Part shown: positions 50,425-61,306 of the stretch, one piece after another | How positions within the stretch are numbered: the first letter of the stretch is position 1 | Layout: every line of letters begins with the position of its first letter | NCBI GenBank assembly: GCA_936450465.1 | Contig: OW388297.1 | Span: 52,258,989-52,322,988, forward strand | Source: Gibbula magus | Lineage: Eukaryota > Mollusca > Gastropoda > Trochida > Trochidae | Direction: 5' to 3' | DNA length: 64,000 bases | Program-made: the position numbers and the translations under genes | The notes under the pieces: generated by a model | Databases searched by the model: none | Told to the model about the DNA's origin: nothing | What the model saw: the letters and a program-made list of their open reading frames with translations, nothing else

Positions 50425-53400
50425 TATGGAACTTTCCTCATTTACCTAAAACCATAATGAGTATGAATGTCGAATGGCAAATGACGAATGACAAATGACA
50501 AAAAAAAAAAAAAATGCTATTCGTCATTCAAAGGCGAAAGGCGAAAATGAAGTTTGAAAAGCAAACAGAAATAACTTTTGCTAATTCATTTTCTAAATTA
50601 TTAAAACTAAGAGTTATTTAGGATCAAAGAGTGATTAATGGAAAATGATTAAAAGTTTTGTTAAAAAATATTATTCAAAGTTAAGTCCTAGTTGTTCTGA
50701 GCTTTTCCATTCTATATATATTGAAAGGTTTTGCACCTACATTATTATTCAAAGTTAAGTCCTTGTTGTTCTGAGCTTTTCCATTCTAGGGGGAAAGTCT
50801 TCCCACTAATTCAGACTGCTCCCAGAGCAAATCCTGGGTCTTAAATTGGTGATAAAAGAAAATGTTTGATTGAAATATTTAATAATTTGGCATCAAACTG
50901 GGAAAAAGCTTTCAGGAATATATGGAGCTGATCTCATTTACCTAAGAGAGTAATGATTTTGAATGGCGAATGACCAATAGCGAAAAACGAAAAATGAAAA
51001 TCAAAAAGCAAAAACATTTGCTATTATTGTGAAAGATGAATAGGAAATAAATTATCTTATCGTCATTCTTTTTTCACCACAGTACGAAAGACGAATAGGA
51101 AATACATACACAAGGCGAAAAAAAAGTTTGAAAGGCAAACAGAAATAACTTTTGCTATTTTTTGTTCTAAATAAATAAAAGTAAGTGTTATTTGGGATCA
51201 AATCTTTATTTAAAGAAAAATATTTAAATGTTTTACACATACATTATTATTCAAAGTTAAGTCCTAGTTGTTCTGAGCTTTTCCATTTTAGGGGGATAGT
51301 CTTCCCACTAATTCAGACTGCTCCCAGAGCAAATCCTGGGTCTTTAATTAGTGATAAAATAAAATGTTTGATCAAAATATTTTAATAATTTGGCATCAAA
51401 CTGGTAAAAAGCTTAGAGAAATATATATGGAATTGATCTCATTTACCTAAGAGAGCATTGAGTTTGAATGGCGAAAGGCGAATGACGAATGACGAATGAC
51501 GAATAACGAAAAGCGAAACAATTTGCTATTCGTCATTCAAAGGCGAAAGGCGAAAAAAAGTTTGAAAAGCATACAGAAATAACTCTTGCTATTTTTTGTT
51601 CTAAATAAATAAAAGTAAGTGTTATTTGGGATCAAATCTTTATTTAAAGAAAAATATTTAAATGTTTTACACATACATTATTATTCAAAGTTAAGTCCTA
51701 GTTGTTCTGAGCTTTTCCATTCTAGGGGGAAAGTCTTCCCACTAATTCAGACTGCTCCCAGAGCAAATCCTGGGTCTTTAATTGGTGATAAAATAAAATA
51801 TTTGATTAAAATATTTAATAATTTGGCATCAAACTGGTAAAAAGCTTAGAGAAATATATATAGAATTGATCTCATTTACCTAAGAGAGTATTGAGTTTGA
51901 ATGGCGAAAGGCGAATGACGAATGACGAATAACAAAAAGCGAAAAAATTTGCTATTCGTCATTCAAAGGCGAAAGGCGAAAACAAGTTTGAAAAGCTTAC
52001 AGAAATAACTCTTGCTATTTTTTTTTCTAAATAAATAAAAGTAAGTGTTATTTGAGGTCAAATAGTGATTTAAAGAAAAAATATTGAAAGGTTTTGCACC
52101 TACATTATTATTCAAAGTTAAGTCCTAGTTGTTCTGAGCTTTTCCATTCTAGGGGGAAAGTCTTCCCACTAATTCAGACTGCTCCCAGAGCAAATCCTGG
52201 GTCTTTAATTGGTGATAAAAGAAAATGTTTGATTAAAATATTTAATAATTTGGCATCAAACTGGTAAAAAGCTTAGAGAAATAAATGGAATTGATCTCAT
52301 TTACCTAAGAGAGTATTGAGTTTGAATGGCGAATGATGAATGACGAATGACGAATAACGAAAAGCGAAAAAAAATTGCTATTCGTCATTCAAAGGCGAAA
52401 GGCGAATAAAAGGGTTGAAAGGCAAACAGAAATTACTCTTGCTATTTTTTGTTCTAAATAATTAAAAGTAAGTGTTATTTGGGATCAAATCTTTTTTTAA
52501 AGAATAATATTTAAATGTTTTACACATACATTATTATTCATAGTTAAGTCCTAGTTGTTCTGAGCTTTTCCATTCTAGGGGGAAAGTCTTCCCACTAATT
52601 CAGACTGCTCCCAGAGCAAATCCAGGGTCTTTAATTGGTGATAAAATAAAATATTTGATTAAAATATTTAATAATTTGGCATCAAACTGGTAAAAAGCTT
52701 AGAGAAATATATATGGAATTAACCTCATATACCTAAGAGAGTTTTGAGTTTGAATGGCAAAAGGCGGATGACGAATGACGATTGACGAATATCGAAAAGC
52801 GAAACAATTTGCTATTCGTCATTCAAAGGCGAAAGGCGAAAAAAAAGTTTGAAAGGCAAACAGAAATAACTTTTGCTATTTTTTGTTCTAAATAAATAAA
52901 AGTAAGTGTTATTTGGGATCAAATCTTTATTTAAAGAAAAATATTTAAATGTTTTACACATACATTATTATTCAAAGTTAAGTCCTAGTTGTTCTTAGCT
53001 TTTCCATTCTAGGGGGATAGTCTTCCCAATAATTCAGACTGCTCTAAGAGCAAATCCTGGGTCTTTAATTAGTGATAAAATAAAATATTTGATTAAAATA
53101 TTTTAATAATTTGACATCAAACTGGTAAAAAGCTTAGAGAAATATGTATGGAATTGATCTCATTTACCTAAGAGAGCATTGAGTTTGAATGGCGAATGGC
53201 GAATGGCGAATGACGAATGACGAATAACGAAAAGCGAAAAAAATTGCTATTCGTCATTCAAAGGCGAAAGGCGAAAAAAAGTTTGAAAAGCATACAGAAA
53301 TAACTCTTGCTATTTTTTGTTCTAAATAAATAAAAGTAAGTGTTATTTGGGATCAAATATTTTTTTAAAGAATAATATTTAAATGTTTTACACATACATT

Positions 53401-56400
53401 ATTATTTAAAGTTAAGTCCTAGTTGTTCTGAGCTTTTCCATTCTAGGGGGAAAGTCTTCCCACTAATTCAGACATCTCCCAGAGCAAATCCTGGGTCTTT
53501 ATTTAGTGATAAAATAAAATATTTGATTACAATATTTAATTATTTGGCATCAAACTGGTAAAAAGCTTAGAGAAATATATATGGAATTGATCGCATTTAC
53601 TTAAGAGAGCATTGAGTTTGAATGGCGAAAGGCGAATGACGAATAACGAAAAGCGAAAAAATTTGCTATTTGTCATTCAAAGGCGAAAGGCGAAAAAAAA
53701 GGTTGAAAGGCAAACAGAAATTACTTTTGCTATTTTTTGTTCTTAAGAAATAAAAGTAAGTGTTATTTGGGATCAAATCTTTTTTTAAAGAATAATATTC
53801 AAATGTTTTACACATACATTATTATTCATAGTTAAGTCCTAGTTGTTCTGAGCTTTTCCATTCTAGGGGGAAAGTCTTCCCACTAATTCAGTATGCTCCC
53901 AGAGCAAATCCAGGGTCTTTAATTGGTGATAAAATAAAATATTTGATTAAAATATTTAATAATTTGGCATCAAACTGGTAAAAAGCTGAGAGAAATATAT
54001 ATGGAATTAACCTCATATACCTAAGAGAGTTTTGAGTTTGAATGGCAAAAGGCGAATGACGAATGACGATTGACGAATAACGAAAAGCGAAACAATTTGC
54101 TATTCGTCATTCAAAGGCGAAAGGCGAAAAAAAAGTTTGAAAGGCAAACAGAAATAACTTTTGCTATTTTTTGTTCTAAATAAATAAAAGTAAGTGTTAT
54201 TTGGGATCAAATCTTTATTTAAAGAAAAATATTTAAATGTTTTACACATACATTATTATTCAAAGTTAAGTCCTAGTTGTTCTGAGCTTTTCCATTCTAG
54301 GGGGATAGTCTTCCCAATAATTCAGACTGCTCCAAGAGCAAATCCTGGGTCTTTAATTAGTGATAAAATAAAATATTTGATTAAAATATTTTAATAATTT
54401 GGCATCAAACTGGTAAAAAGCTTAGAGAAATATATATAGAATTGATCTCATTTACCTAAAAGAGCATTGAGTTTGAATGGCGAAAGGCGAATGACGAATG
54501 ACGAATAACGAAAAGCGAAAAAATTTGCTATTCGTCATTCAAAGGCGAAAGGCGAAACAAAGTTTGAAAAGCATACAGAAATAACTCTTGCTATTTTTTG
54601 TTCTAAATAAATAAAAGTAAGTGTTATTTGGGATCAAATCTTTGTTTAAAGAATAATATTTAAATGTTTTACACATACATTATTATTCATAGTTAAGTCC
54701 TAGTTGTTCTGAGCTTTTCCATTCTAGGGGGAAAGTCTTCCCACTAATTCAGACTGCTCCCAGAGCAAATCCAGGGTCTTTAATTGGTGATAAAATAAAA
54801 TATTTGATTAAAATATTTAATAATTTGGCATCAAACTGGTAAAAAGCTTAGAGAAATATATATGGAATTGACCTCATATACCTAAGAGAGTTTTGAGTTT
54901 GAATGGCGAAAGGCGAATGAGGAATGACGATTGACGAATAACGAAAAGCGAGAAAATTTGCTATTCGTCATTCAAAGGCGAAAGGCGAAAAAAAAGTTTG
55001 AAAGGCAAACAGAAATAACTTTTGCTATTTTTTGTTCTAAATAAATAAAAGTAAGTGTTATTTGGGATCAAATCTTTATTTAAAGAAAAATATTTAAATG
55101 TTTTACACATACATTATTATTCAAAGTTAAGTCCTAGTTGTTCTGAGCTTTTCCATTTTAGGGGGATAGTCTTCCCACTAATTCAGACTGCTCCCAGAGC
55201 AAATCCTTGGTCTTTAATTGGTGATAAAATAAAATATTTGATTAAAATATTTAATAATTTGGCATCAAACTGGTAAAAAGCTTAGAGAAATATATATGGA
55301 ATTGATCTCATTTACCTAATAGAGTATTGAGTTTGAATGGTGAAAGGCGAATGGCGAATGGCGAATGACGAATGACGAATAACGAAAAGCTAAAAAATTT
55401 GCTATTCGTCATTCAAAGGCGAAAGGCGAAAAAAAAAGTTTGAAAGGCAAACAGAAATAACTTTTGCTATTTTTTGTTCTAAATAAATAAAAGTAAGTGT
55501 TATTTGGGATCAAATCTTTATTTAAAGAATAATATCTAAATGTTTTACACATACATTATTATTCATAGTTAAGTCCTAGTCGTTCTGAGCTTTTCCATTC
55601 TAGGGGGGAAAGTCTTCCCACTAATTCAGACTGCTCCCAGAGCAAATCCTGGGTCTTTAATTGGTGATAAAATAAAATATTTGATTAAAATATTTAATAA
55701 TTTGGCATCAAACTGGTAAAAAGCTTAGAGAAATATATATGGAATTGACCTCATATACCTAAGAGAGTTTTGAGTTTGAATGGCGAAAGGCGAATGAGGA
55801 ATGACGATTGACGAATAACGAAAAGCGAGAAAATTTGCTATTCGTCATTCAAAGGCGAAAGGCGAAAAAAAAGTTTGAAAGGCAAACAGAAATAACTTTT
55901 GCTATTTTTTGTTCTAAATAAATAAAAGTAAGTGTTATTTGGGATCAAATCTTTATTTAAAGAAAAATATTTAAATGTTTTACACATACATTATTATTCA
56001 AAGTTAAGTCCTAGTTGTTCTGAGCTTTTCCATTCTAGGGGGAAAGTCTTCCCACTAATTCAGACTGCTCCCAGAGCAAATCCTGGGTCTTTAATTGGTG
56101 ATAAAATAAAATGTTTGATTAAAATATAATAATAAGGCATCAAACTGGTAAAAAGCTTAGAGAAATATGTATGGAATTGATCTCATTTACCTAAGAGAGT
56201 AATAATTTTGAATGGCGAATGACCAATAGCGAAAAATAAAAAAGGAAAATCAAAAAGCAAAAACATTTGCTATTATTGTGAAAGTTGAATAGGAAATAAA
56301 TTATCTTTTCGTCATTCATTTTTCACCACAGTACGAAAGACGAATAGCAAATAAATTTGCTTTTCGTCATTCAAATATGTGAACAATATGAAAGGCGAAT

Positions 56401-56584
56401 AACAAATAAATTTGCTTTTCGTCATTCATTTTTTACTTCAGTACGAAAGACGAATAGCAAATAAATTTGCTTTTCGTCATTCAAATATGTGAACAAAATG
56501 AAAGACGAATAGCAAATAAATGTGCCATTCGTCATTCGAATGACGAATGACGAATAGCGAATAACAGTCTAAATTCTGGTAGCC
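50425..56584 (-). repeat. Right arm of the Foldback-like element: about thirteen units
   Basis: Units are inverted relative to the left arm. The core (TCTTCCCACTAATTCAGACT then GCTCCCAGAGCAAATCC) recurs near 50801, 51301, 51738, 52165, 52588, 53025, 53459, 53877, 54310, 54740, 55170, 55617 and 56048, about 430 bp apart. Variant sets (GGGGGATAGTC with TTAGTGATAA; CCAGGGTC with CATAGTTAAG) recur in blocks, showing multi-unit amplification. The outermost 400 bp mirror the left tip. Repeated 66-73-codon open frames in several units arise from sequence identity between units and are not called as genes. Confidence 0.9.
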
Positions 56585-56593
56585 GTATGTGAT
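56585..56593 (+). repeat. Right target-site duplication of the Foldback-like element
   Basis: GTATGTGAT, identical to 34662-34670. The host reading frame resumes in the same phase directly after it. Confidence 0.92.
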
Positions 56594-56766
56594 GAGGTCT
56601 CCCAATGGAGAAATTGTCTCGGCTCAGAGGACTACGTCAGTGGTGGTGGGTACTCCAGATGAACTCAAGGGTTTATCAAGTTCCTTTTCTGACAGTGTGC
56701 TAATTTCCAAAGATTCTTCACACGGGGTTCAAGTGTCTACACCAATGCTCACGTGCCCTGAAAATG
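56594..56766 (+). pseudogene. UBL/death-domain protein, linker exon, 3' part after the insertion
   Basis: Host frame continues as MRSPNGEIVSAQRTTSVVV and further Ser/Thr-rich sequence (GLSSSFSDSVLISKDSSHG) to a donor GTAAGAAT. It ends in phase 1, matching the acceptor of the death-domain exon. It has no ATG-independent way to be translated in this allele unless the 21.9-kb insertion is spliced out or excised. Confidence 0.82.
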
Positions 56767-57909
56767 GTAAGAATCCGTGTAAACCTCAAAGTTAGAAATT
56801 ATATATTTTTGAATCTTAACTGTTTGTCTTATCATGTCTCTAACTTTTTTGTCACTTTTTCGACTTCACTTCGATAAGTGCTCTACGTGCAATTGTGTGC
56901 AATTGTGTCCGCAACGTCAACTGTCACTGAGCCTTATATGTAAGGCAGGGGTATTTCCCTATAACCCAATTTCAACATTACAGAAAGGTAATTGTATAGG
57001 TAAAACTTGTTTTAACATTTTTAAGAAGGTCCCGAGGAAAACGCAGAAAGAGTTTACATAATGGCTTCTTCCGTCACCGACCCTCCCAGAGAGGGGTACC
57101 TACCTTACGCAGTAACTCCTCCCACAGATGCCGATACATGTTGCTGAAATTTGGAGTATGTCCTCAATGTCGTAAGGAAGGTTCACATATAGAAATTTCA
57201 GGTTGTGTCGCTGTATATTTCTAAAGTTAATGCACTTTACTTAAAGTGCTCAGCTTGCACTTTTAAGACTGTAGTCTCGCAAAACCAATATTAATTCCCT
57301 TAAATCCTTCTTCACATACAGTTTTACAACTGAAAATTTGAGGATAAACTGGATGTGCTCCTAGTTCATATTATTATAAGGATAAACCATGATACCATGA
57401 TAAAATTAAAAGACGCTTTGTTATCGTGTTATCGAAAATACCTGGTAAATAAAGTGTCGCTCGTAAAAATCCTGAAATCGTCAGAAATCCTGGTTACGCC
57501 CACGATTTCTATTCTAATGGCTTAAATACCGTTGTAATCCGTCTGGCTCCGTGACGTAATTGGCTAAAGCGCTAGGTCACAAGCCACAGGTCTTACAATT
57601 TACGGGTTCGTTCAAGACCCACTATCGTCAAAACATTTGCGGTTCATATTGTACTATATATTTGCGAAATCAGTCTAAGATAGTTTCGGCAGATCTATGC
57701 TTTCATATCATCTTCTTAGGAAACAAATCAGGGTTTACAATCATTGTAATTCCTCCAAACAGGGTTTATAATTGTCTTTGTAAACCCTCCTGGAGGGACT
57801 TCAAACGTTGTAAAGTCCCCCGTACCGAGTGATACAGAAATACAACCAATGTTAACCATATGATACGATCTGGAAAAGACTGTCTGAAATGAACGATTAT
57901 ATGGAGGTA
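56767..57909. other. Intron of gene 2, first part, nothing certain
   Basis: It contains a decayed tRNA-like SINE head at about 57552-57615 (TAATTGGCTAAAGCGCTAGG and GGGTTCGTTCAAGACCC) and otherwise AT-rich intron sequence. Confidence 0.45.
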
Positions 57910-58490
57910 AACTCACCTGCAAAAGAAACGTCCCCACATTTTGAAAACAGTATAAAATGAAATATTGATGTCGGAGAAAGTAGATTTTGAATGTATTTGG
58001 TAGCCACATGTTTGATATAGAAGTATTCACAATTTCATAAATCAGAGTATGCTTTTTTTATTTTTACATCTGTTCAAATACACATGGGGTGCTAAAATCG
58101 CTTTTTAAAGATGTTTTTGGCCCACAATATTTGGTATTTAAGTTTAGAACATTGAACAAGTAGAAATTTAATGTATTACAGATATCCTCGACATAAATAA
58201 CCTTCTTTGATTTAAATTTGTTGACGCGTCATTACTGTAGGACGTCACAAAACAAGCCAAACCTGGCTTTTTGAGGCTTCTATCTCGTCTAGTTAAGGAG
58301 ATTGATTCCAAAACGACCATTTCTTAAAACTTGTGTTTCTCAGAGTTATGAATAGATAATGTTTTGAAAATTCATATTTAGTATTGTCGGGTTCTGAAGA
58401 CATGATGTAACGCTGTTTCAGTCGCATTTATCGTCCCACGATTGAAATATCTTGTATTTTGTATGGGGAGGTTTCTTTTGCACGTGAGTT
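57910..58490. mobile_element. TA-duplicating MITE, family C (581 bp)
   Basis: TA at 57908-57909 and 58491-58492 flanks inverted ends AACTCACCTGCAAAAGAAAC and GTTTCTTTTGCACGTGAGTT. The body is an inverted, diverged relative of 27292-27800 (a shared GACGTGTCAAC/GTTGACGCGTC block and others). It sits in the intron of gene 2. Confidence 0.82.
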
Positions 58491-58590
58491 TAGGTTGATA
58501 ACACTGAAGAGTCCATGGCATGAGTAGAGATGTATCCTACATCTACACCCTGGAGATAATCGAGTATGTTGTACAACTGAATATTATTAT

Positions 58591-59676
58591 CCCCCGCCAC
58601 GAAGTGGAAGGGGGATATAGGTTTGGGCTCCGTCCGTCCGTCCGTCCGTGCGTCCGTCCGTCCGTGCGTCCGTCCGTCCTCTATAAAGGGGACACTTTTT
58701 CTCAGAAACTATTTAAGATAGGACAACCAAATTTGGTGTGTGGCTTGTGGACATAAATACCTCGATGGAGTTCGAAAATAAGAACGATGTGATTATTTTT
58801 TCCGGAGTTATTGCCCTTGTTCCGTATTTTTGGACTCTGTTCATGGTATCTCCAAAGGGGACAGCTTTTCTCAGAAACTGTTTAAGATAGGATTTCCAAA
58901 TTTGGTGTGTGGCTTGTTGACATGAATACCTCGATGGAGTTCGAAAATAAGAACTGTGTGATTATTTTTTCCGGAGTTATTGCCCTTGTTCCGTATTTTC
59001 GGACTCTGTTCATGGTATCTCCAAAGGGGACAGCTTTTCTCAGAAACTGTTTAGGATAGAGTTTCCAAATTTGGTGTGTGGCTTGTGGACATAAATACCT
59101 TGATGGAGTTCGAAAATAAGAACCGTGTGATTATTTTTTCCGGAGTTATTGCCCTTGTTCCGTATGTTTGGACTCGGTTCATGCTATCTCTAAAGGGGAC
59201 AGCTTTTCTCAGAGACTATCTAAGATAGGATTACCCAATTTGGTGGATGGCTTGAGGGCATAAGTACCTTGATGGAGTTCGAAAATGAGAAGCAAACAAT
59301 TAATCTTTGCGGAGTTATTGCCCTTGTTCTGTACATTTGGACTCTGTTCAAGGTATCACCATAAGGGACAGCTTTTCTCAGAAACTATTTAAGATAGGAT
59401 AACCAAATTTGGTGTGTACTTTAAAGCCATCGATACCTTGATGGAGTGTGAAAAAAAGAAGCATGTGATTATTTTTTCCGGAGTTATTCCCCTTGTTCCG
59501 CTTTTTCGACTCTGTTTCAAGTATCCAAGGATATAGCTTTTCTCAGACATTGTTTAACATCAAATCAGTTGTGTGGCTTGAGGATATCGTTACCTTAATG
59601 GAAAGAAAATGAGAAGCGCACAATTATTTCTTCTTGAATTATTGCCCTTGTTCTCATTTCTTGTGTCTGGCGGGGG
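58591..59676. mobile_element. Hairpin-headed tandem-repeat element, copy 2
   Basis: The hairpin head CCCCC-G-CCAC-GAA-GTGG-AA-GGGGG is followed by (CCGT)n-rich sequence and about six units of about 167 bp (GGGGACAGCTTTTCTCAGAA ... GATGGAGTTCGAAAATAAGA ... GGAGTTATTGCCCTTGTTC). It closes with TGGCGGGGG, the inverted complement of the first nine bases, and is flanked by AT on both sides. It ends only 33 bp before the death-domain exon. Confidence 0.8.
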
Positions 59677-59709
59677 ATGTTGATTACTATGTCTTCTTGT
59701 TATTTTCAG

Positions 59710-59984
59710 CCATTCCTGAAAGGTTGCTCAATGGCGTAGCAGACAAGCTTGGGAACAGGTGGGAGGACCTTGCAGTGCAACTTTCAATATCATTTAACGA
59801 CGTTGAAACAATAAGGCACAATGAACACCGTGACCTCAAGCGTCAGGCTCTGACAATGTTGCACAAATGGCAACAGGCTAATGGGAGCAATGCAACACCG
59901 GAAGTCCTCTGTGAGGCTTTGCGAAATTGTGAACAGGTATTAACATCTGAATGGCTCCAAGAACAGACCAACAGTAAGTTATGA
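59710..59984 (+). CDS. UBL/death-domain protein, death-domain exon
   Basis: The exon follows GTTATTTTCAG and completes an Ala codon with the linker exon. It encodes an 88-residue death domain: IPERLLNGVADKLGNRWEDL, then AVQLSISFNDVETI with the canonical Trp between helices 1 and 2, then ALTMLHKWQQANG and a final ALRNCEQVL helix. Death domains bind other death domains in receptor and adaptor complexes that control NF-kB or apoptosis. A strong donor (GTAAGTTA) follows 59973, but reading through gives a stop at 59982-59984 after TNSKL, so this may be the terminal exon. A weak downstream exon candidate is at 60877-60945. Upstream exons of this allele are disconnected by the 21.9-kb insertion. Confidence 0.85.
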
Positions 59985-59989
59985 AGCTG

Positions 59990-60570
59990 TCGGAAAAAAA
60001 CCCATTGAAGTGCCACTTTGTATGTGGAACAACCATCACGTGTTGCCTTTTGATATTTTCAAATTCTATGAATGTTATTTGTAGCTGTTTAGCCGTTTCC
60101 ATGGAAACACAATTTAGACATTCGTTTCCAGAGCTGAATGGAAAAAAAACGTATAGCAAAGCTCAACAAGACTTGGTGTATGGAACAATCATCATGATCC
60201 GTTTCTTGGTATGTTCAACTTCTTCAGAATTCTATTTAGTCGTTTCAATGGAAACATAACATGGGCTTTCATTTCTGGGAAAAACTAAAAAACGGTTAGG
60301 TACAGCTCAACGAAACATGTTGTGTGAGCAAGCTTCATGTGTAGATGTGACTTTTGGTATTTTCAACTTCTACGGAATGTTATTTTTAGCAGTTTTGAAA
60401 CGCAGTGTGGACTTTCTTTTCTGGAGCAGAACTAAAAAACCCGAAAAGAAAAAATAATATGAGGACCATTATGTCCAACAATCAGGATGTGAAGTTGTGC
60501 CTTTTTGAATATTTGCTCCATGATTTTGGCATTTGTCTCCATGGAATCAAACGCCCAAAAACATTGTTAC
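59990..60570 (+). repeat. Degenerate tandem repeat with GTTTCCATGGAAAC-like motifs
   Basis: Three to four loose units of about 150 bp contain TTTTCAACTTCTNNGGAATG and YCCATGGAAACA. It resembles the interior of decayed hairpin-headed repeats and has no coding signal. Confidence 0.5.
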
Positions 60571-60962
60571 CCACTTAGCTGGGGATATAGCCGACTCTCT
60601 GCTTGTTTAAGTCTTGACGTCCTGTCCATTTCTAAATTTGCCAAAACTCTTACTCTTGCCCAAAATGCACTTTTCTTTCATTCTTAGCTCATATTTGAAT
60701 CACGTCAGTTTATTTTATATCCCTTGAATTGTATAGTTTATAACTCAAAAGCCTAAATGTATTCACTAGTTGTATATTGATTATAGAGCAAAGGTACAAA
60801 TCGTTTCCTCAGATTTGAAGAATTTGTATTAAAATTTAACATTTTTAATACACATTTACCTGTCTGTCCACAATAGAGTTGAGAGTGAAGCTAAAGGACA
60901 TTTATTCATTGCATATTACAGCTAATTTACAAGTTTACATATAATTAACTGCTTAAGACGTA

Positions 60963-61306
60963 CACGGTCGGCCAAAAGAAATGCTTAGTCGGTGTTCCTT
61001 AAAATGAAAGATGAAATAATTTCTGAAAGATAATTAATGGTGGTCTCCATGTTATACTGAAACAATAATTAATATGAAAGTCCATTGAAATCGTGGAAAA
61101 CTGTGATTTGAGTCAATAACATTCATGAGAACCACACCCATCTCATTTCAACAATCCCCATTCTTGTGTGGCATGACAACTTCTAAAATTTAAATGTATT
61201 ATACAGAAATGGTAATTTTAAATGCTATAATATTGTTAATATGTTCATTCATGTTTCTACAAATTCTGATAAGATATCCGGTAGGCGTTTCTTTTGGCCG
61301 ACAGTG
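60963..61306. mobile_element. TA-duplicating MITE, family D (344 bp)
   Basis: TA at 60961-60962 and 61307-61308 flanks ends CACGGTCGGCCAAAAGAAAT and GTTTCTTTTGGCCGACAGTG. The core CAAAAGAAAYG is shared with family C, pointing to related Tc1/mariner-type transposases. Confidence 0.85.

Larger units (their letters stand above)
34671..56584. mobile_element. 21.9-kb Foldback-like element inserted in a coding exon
   Basis: It is flanked by an exact 9-bp duplication GTATGTGAT (34662-34670 and 56585-56593). The outer tips are inverted copies: GGCAACCAGAATTTAGACTG on the left and GGCTACCAGAATTTAGACTG as the reverse complement on the right, continuing as TTATTCGCTATTCGTCATTCG. Each tip leads into long inverted arms of tandem units of about 430 bp. 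Long TIRs built of tandem repeats plus a 9-bp duplication define Foldback-like elements, and 9-bp duplications are also shared with Mutator-like transposases. No transposase was recognised, so it is probably non-autonomous. Without the nested 6.65-kb insertion it is about 15.3 kb. Confidence 0.9.
31387..59984 (+). other. Gene 2 extent (ubiquitin-like repeats plus death domain)
   Basis: Exons 31387-31501, 32079-33626, 34124-34670 joined to 56594-56766, and 59710-59973 give one frame of 879 residues plus a leftover base, ignoring the transposon. Order: Ser/Thr-rich N terminus, unrecognised region, two or three ubiquitin-like domains, disordered repeat linker, death domain. I know no vertebrate orthologue with this layout. 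The domain pair fits the expanded death-domain repertoire of bivalves. Confidence 0.75.

Noticed and set aside
51185..56129. Repeated 65-73-codon open frames (MLFGIKSLFKEKYLN type) in several right-arm units
   Set aside because: They recur only because the tandem units are nearly identical at the DNA level. They have no start context, no recognisable motif, and the units without them carry ordinary point mutations and stops.
34671..56584. CRISPR array or Polinton/Maverick interpretation of the large repeat element
   Set aside because: Repeats are about 430 bp and inverted between arms, with no spacers. Duplications are 9 bp rather than 6 and no polymerase, integrase or capsid-like frame is visible.
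57552..57615. tRNA-like sequence in the gene 2 intron
   Set aside because: Only loose A- and B-box resemblance; arms do not pair. Probably an old SINE head.
60877..60945. Terminal exon of gene 2 after the death domain
   Set aside because: An acceptor CTGTCTGTCCACAATAG and a short frame ending in TAA exist in the right phase, but the peptide is generic. A stop directly after the death-domain exon at 59982-59984 is equally possible.
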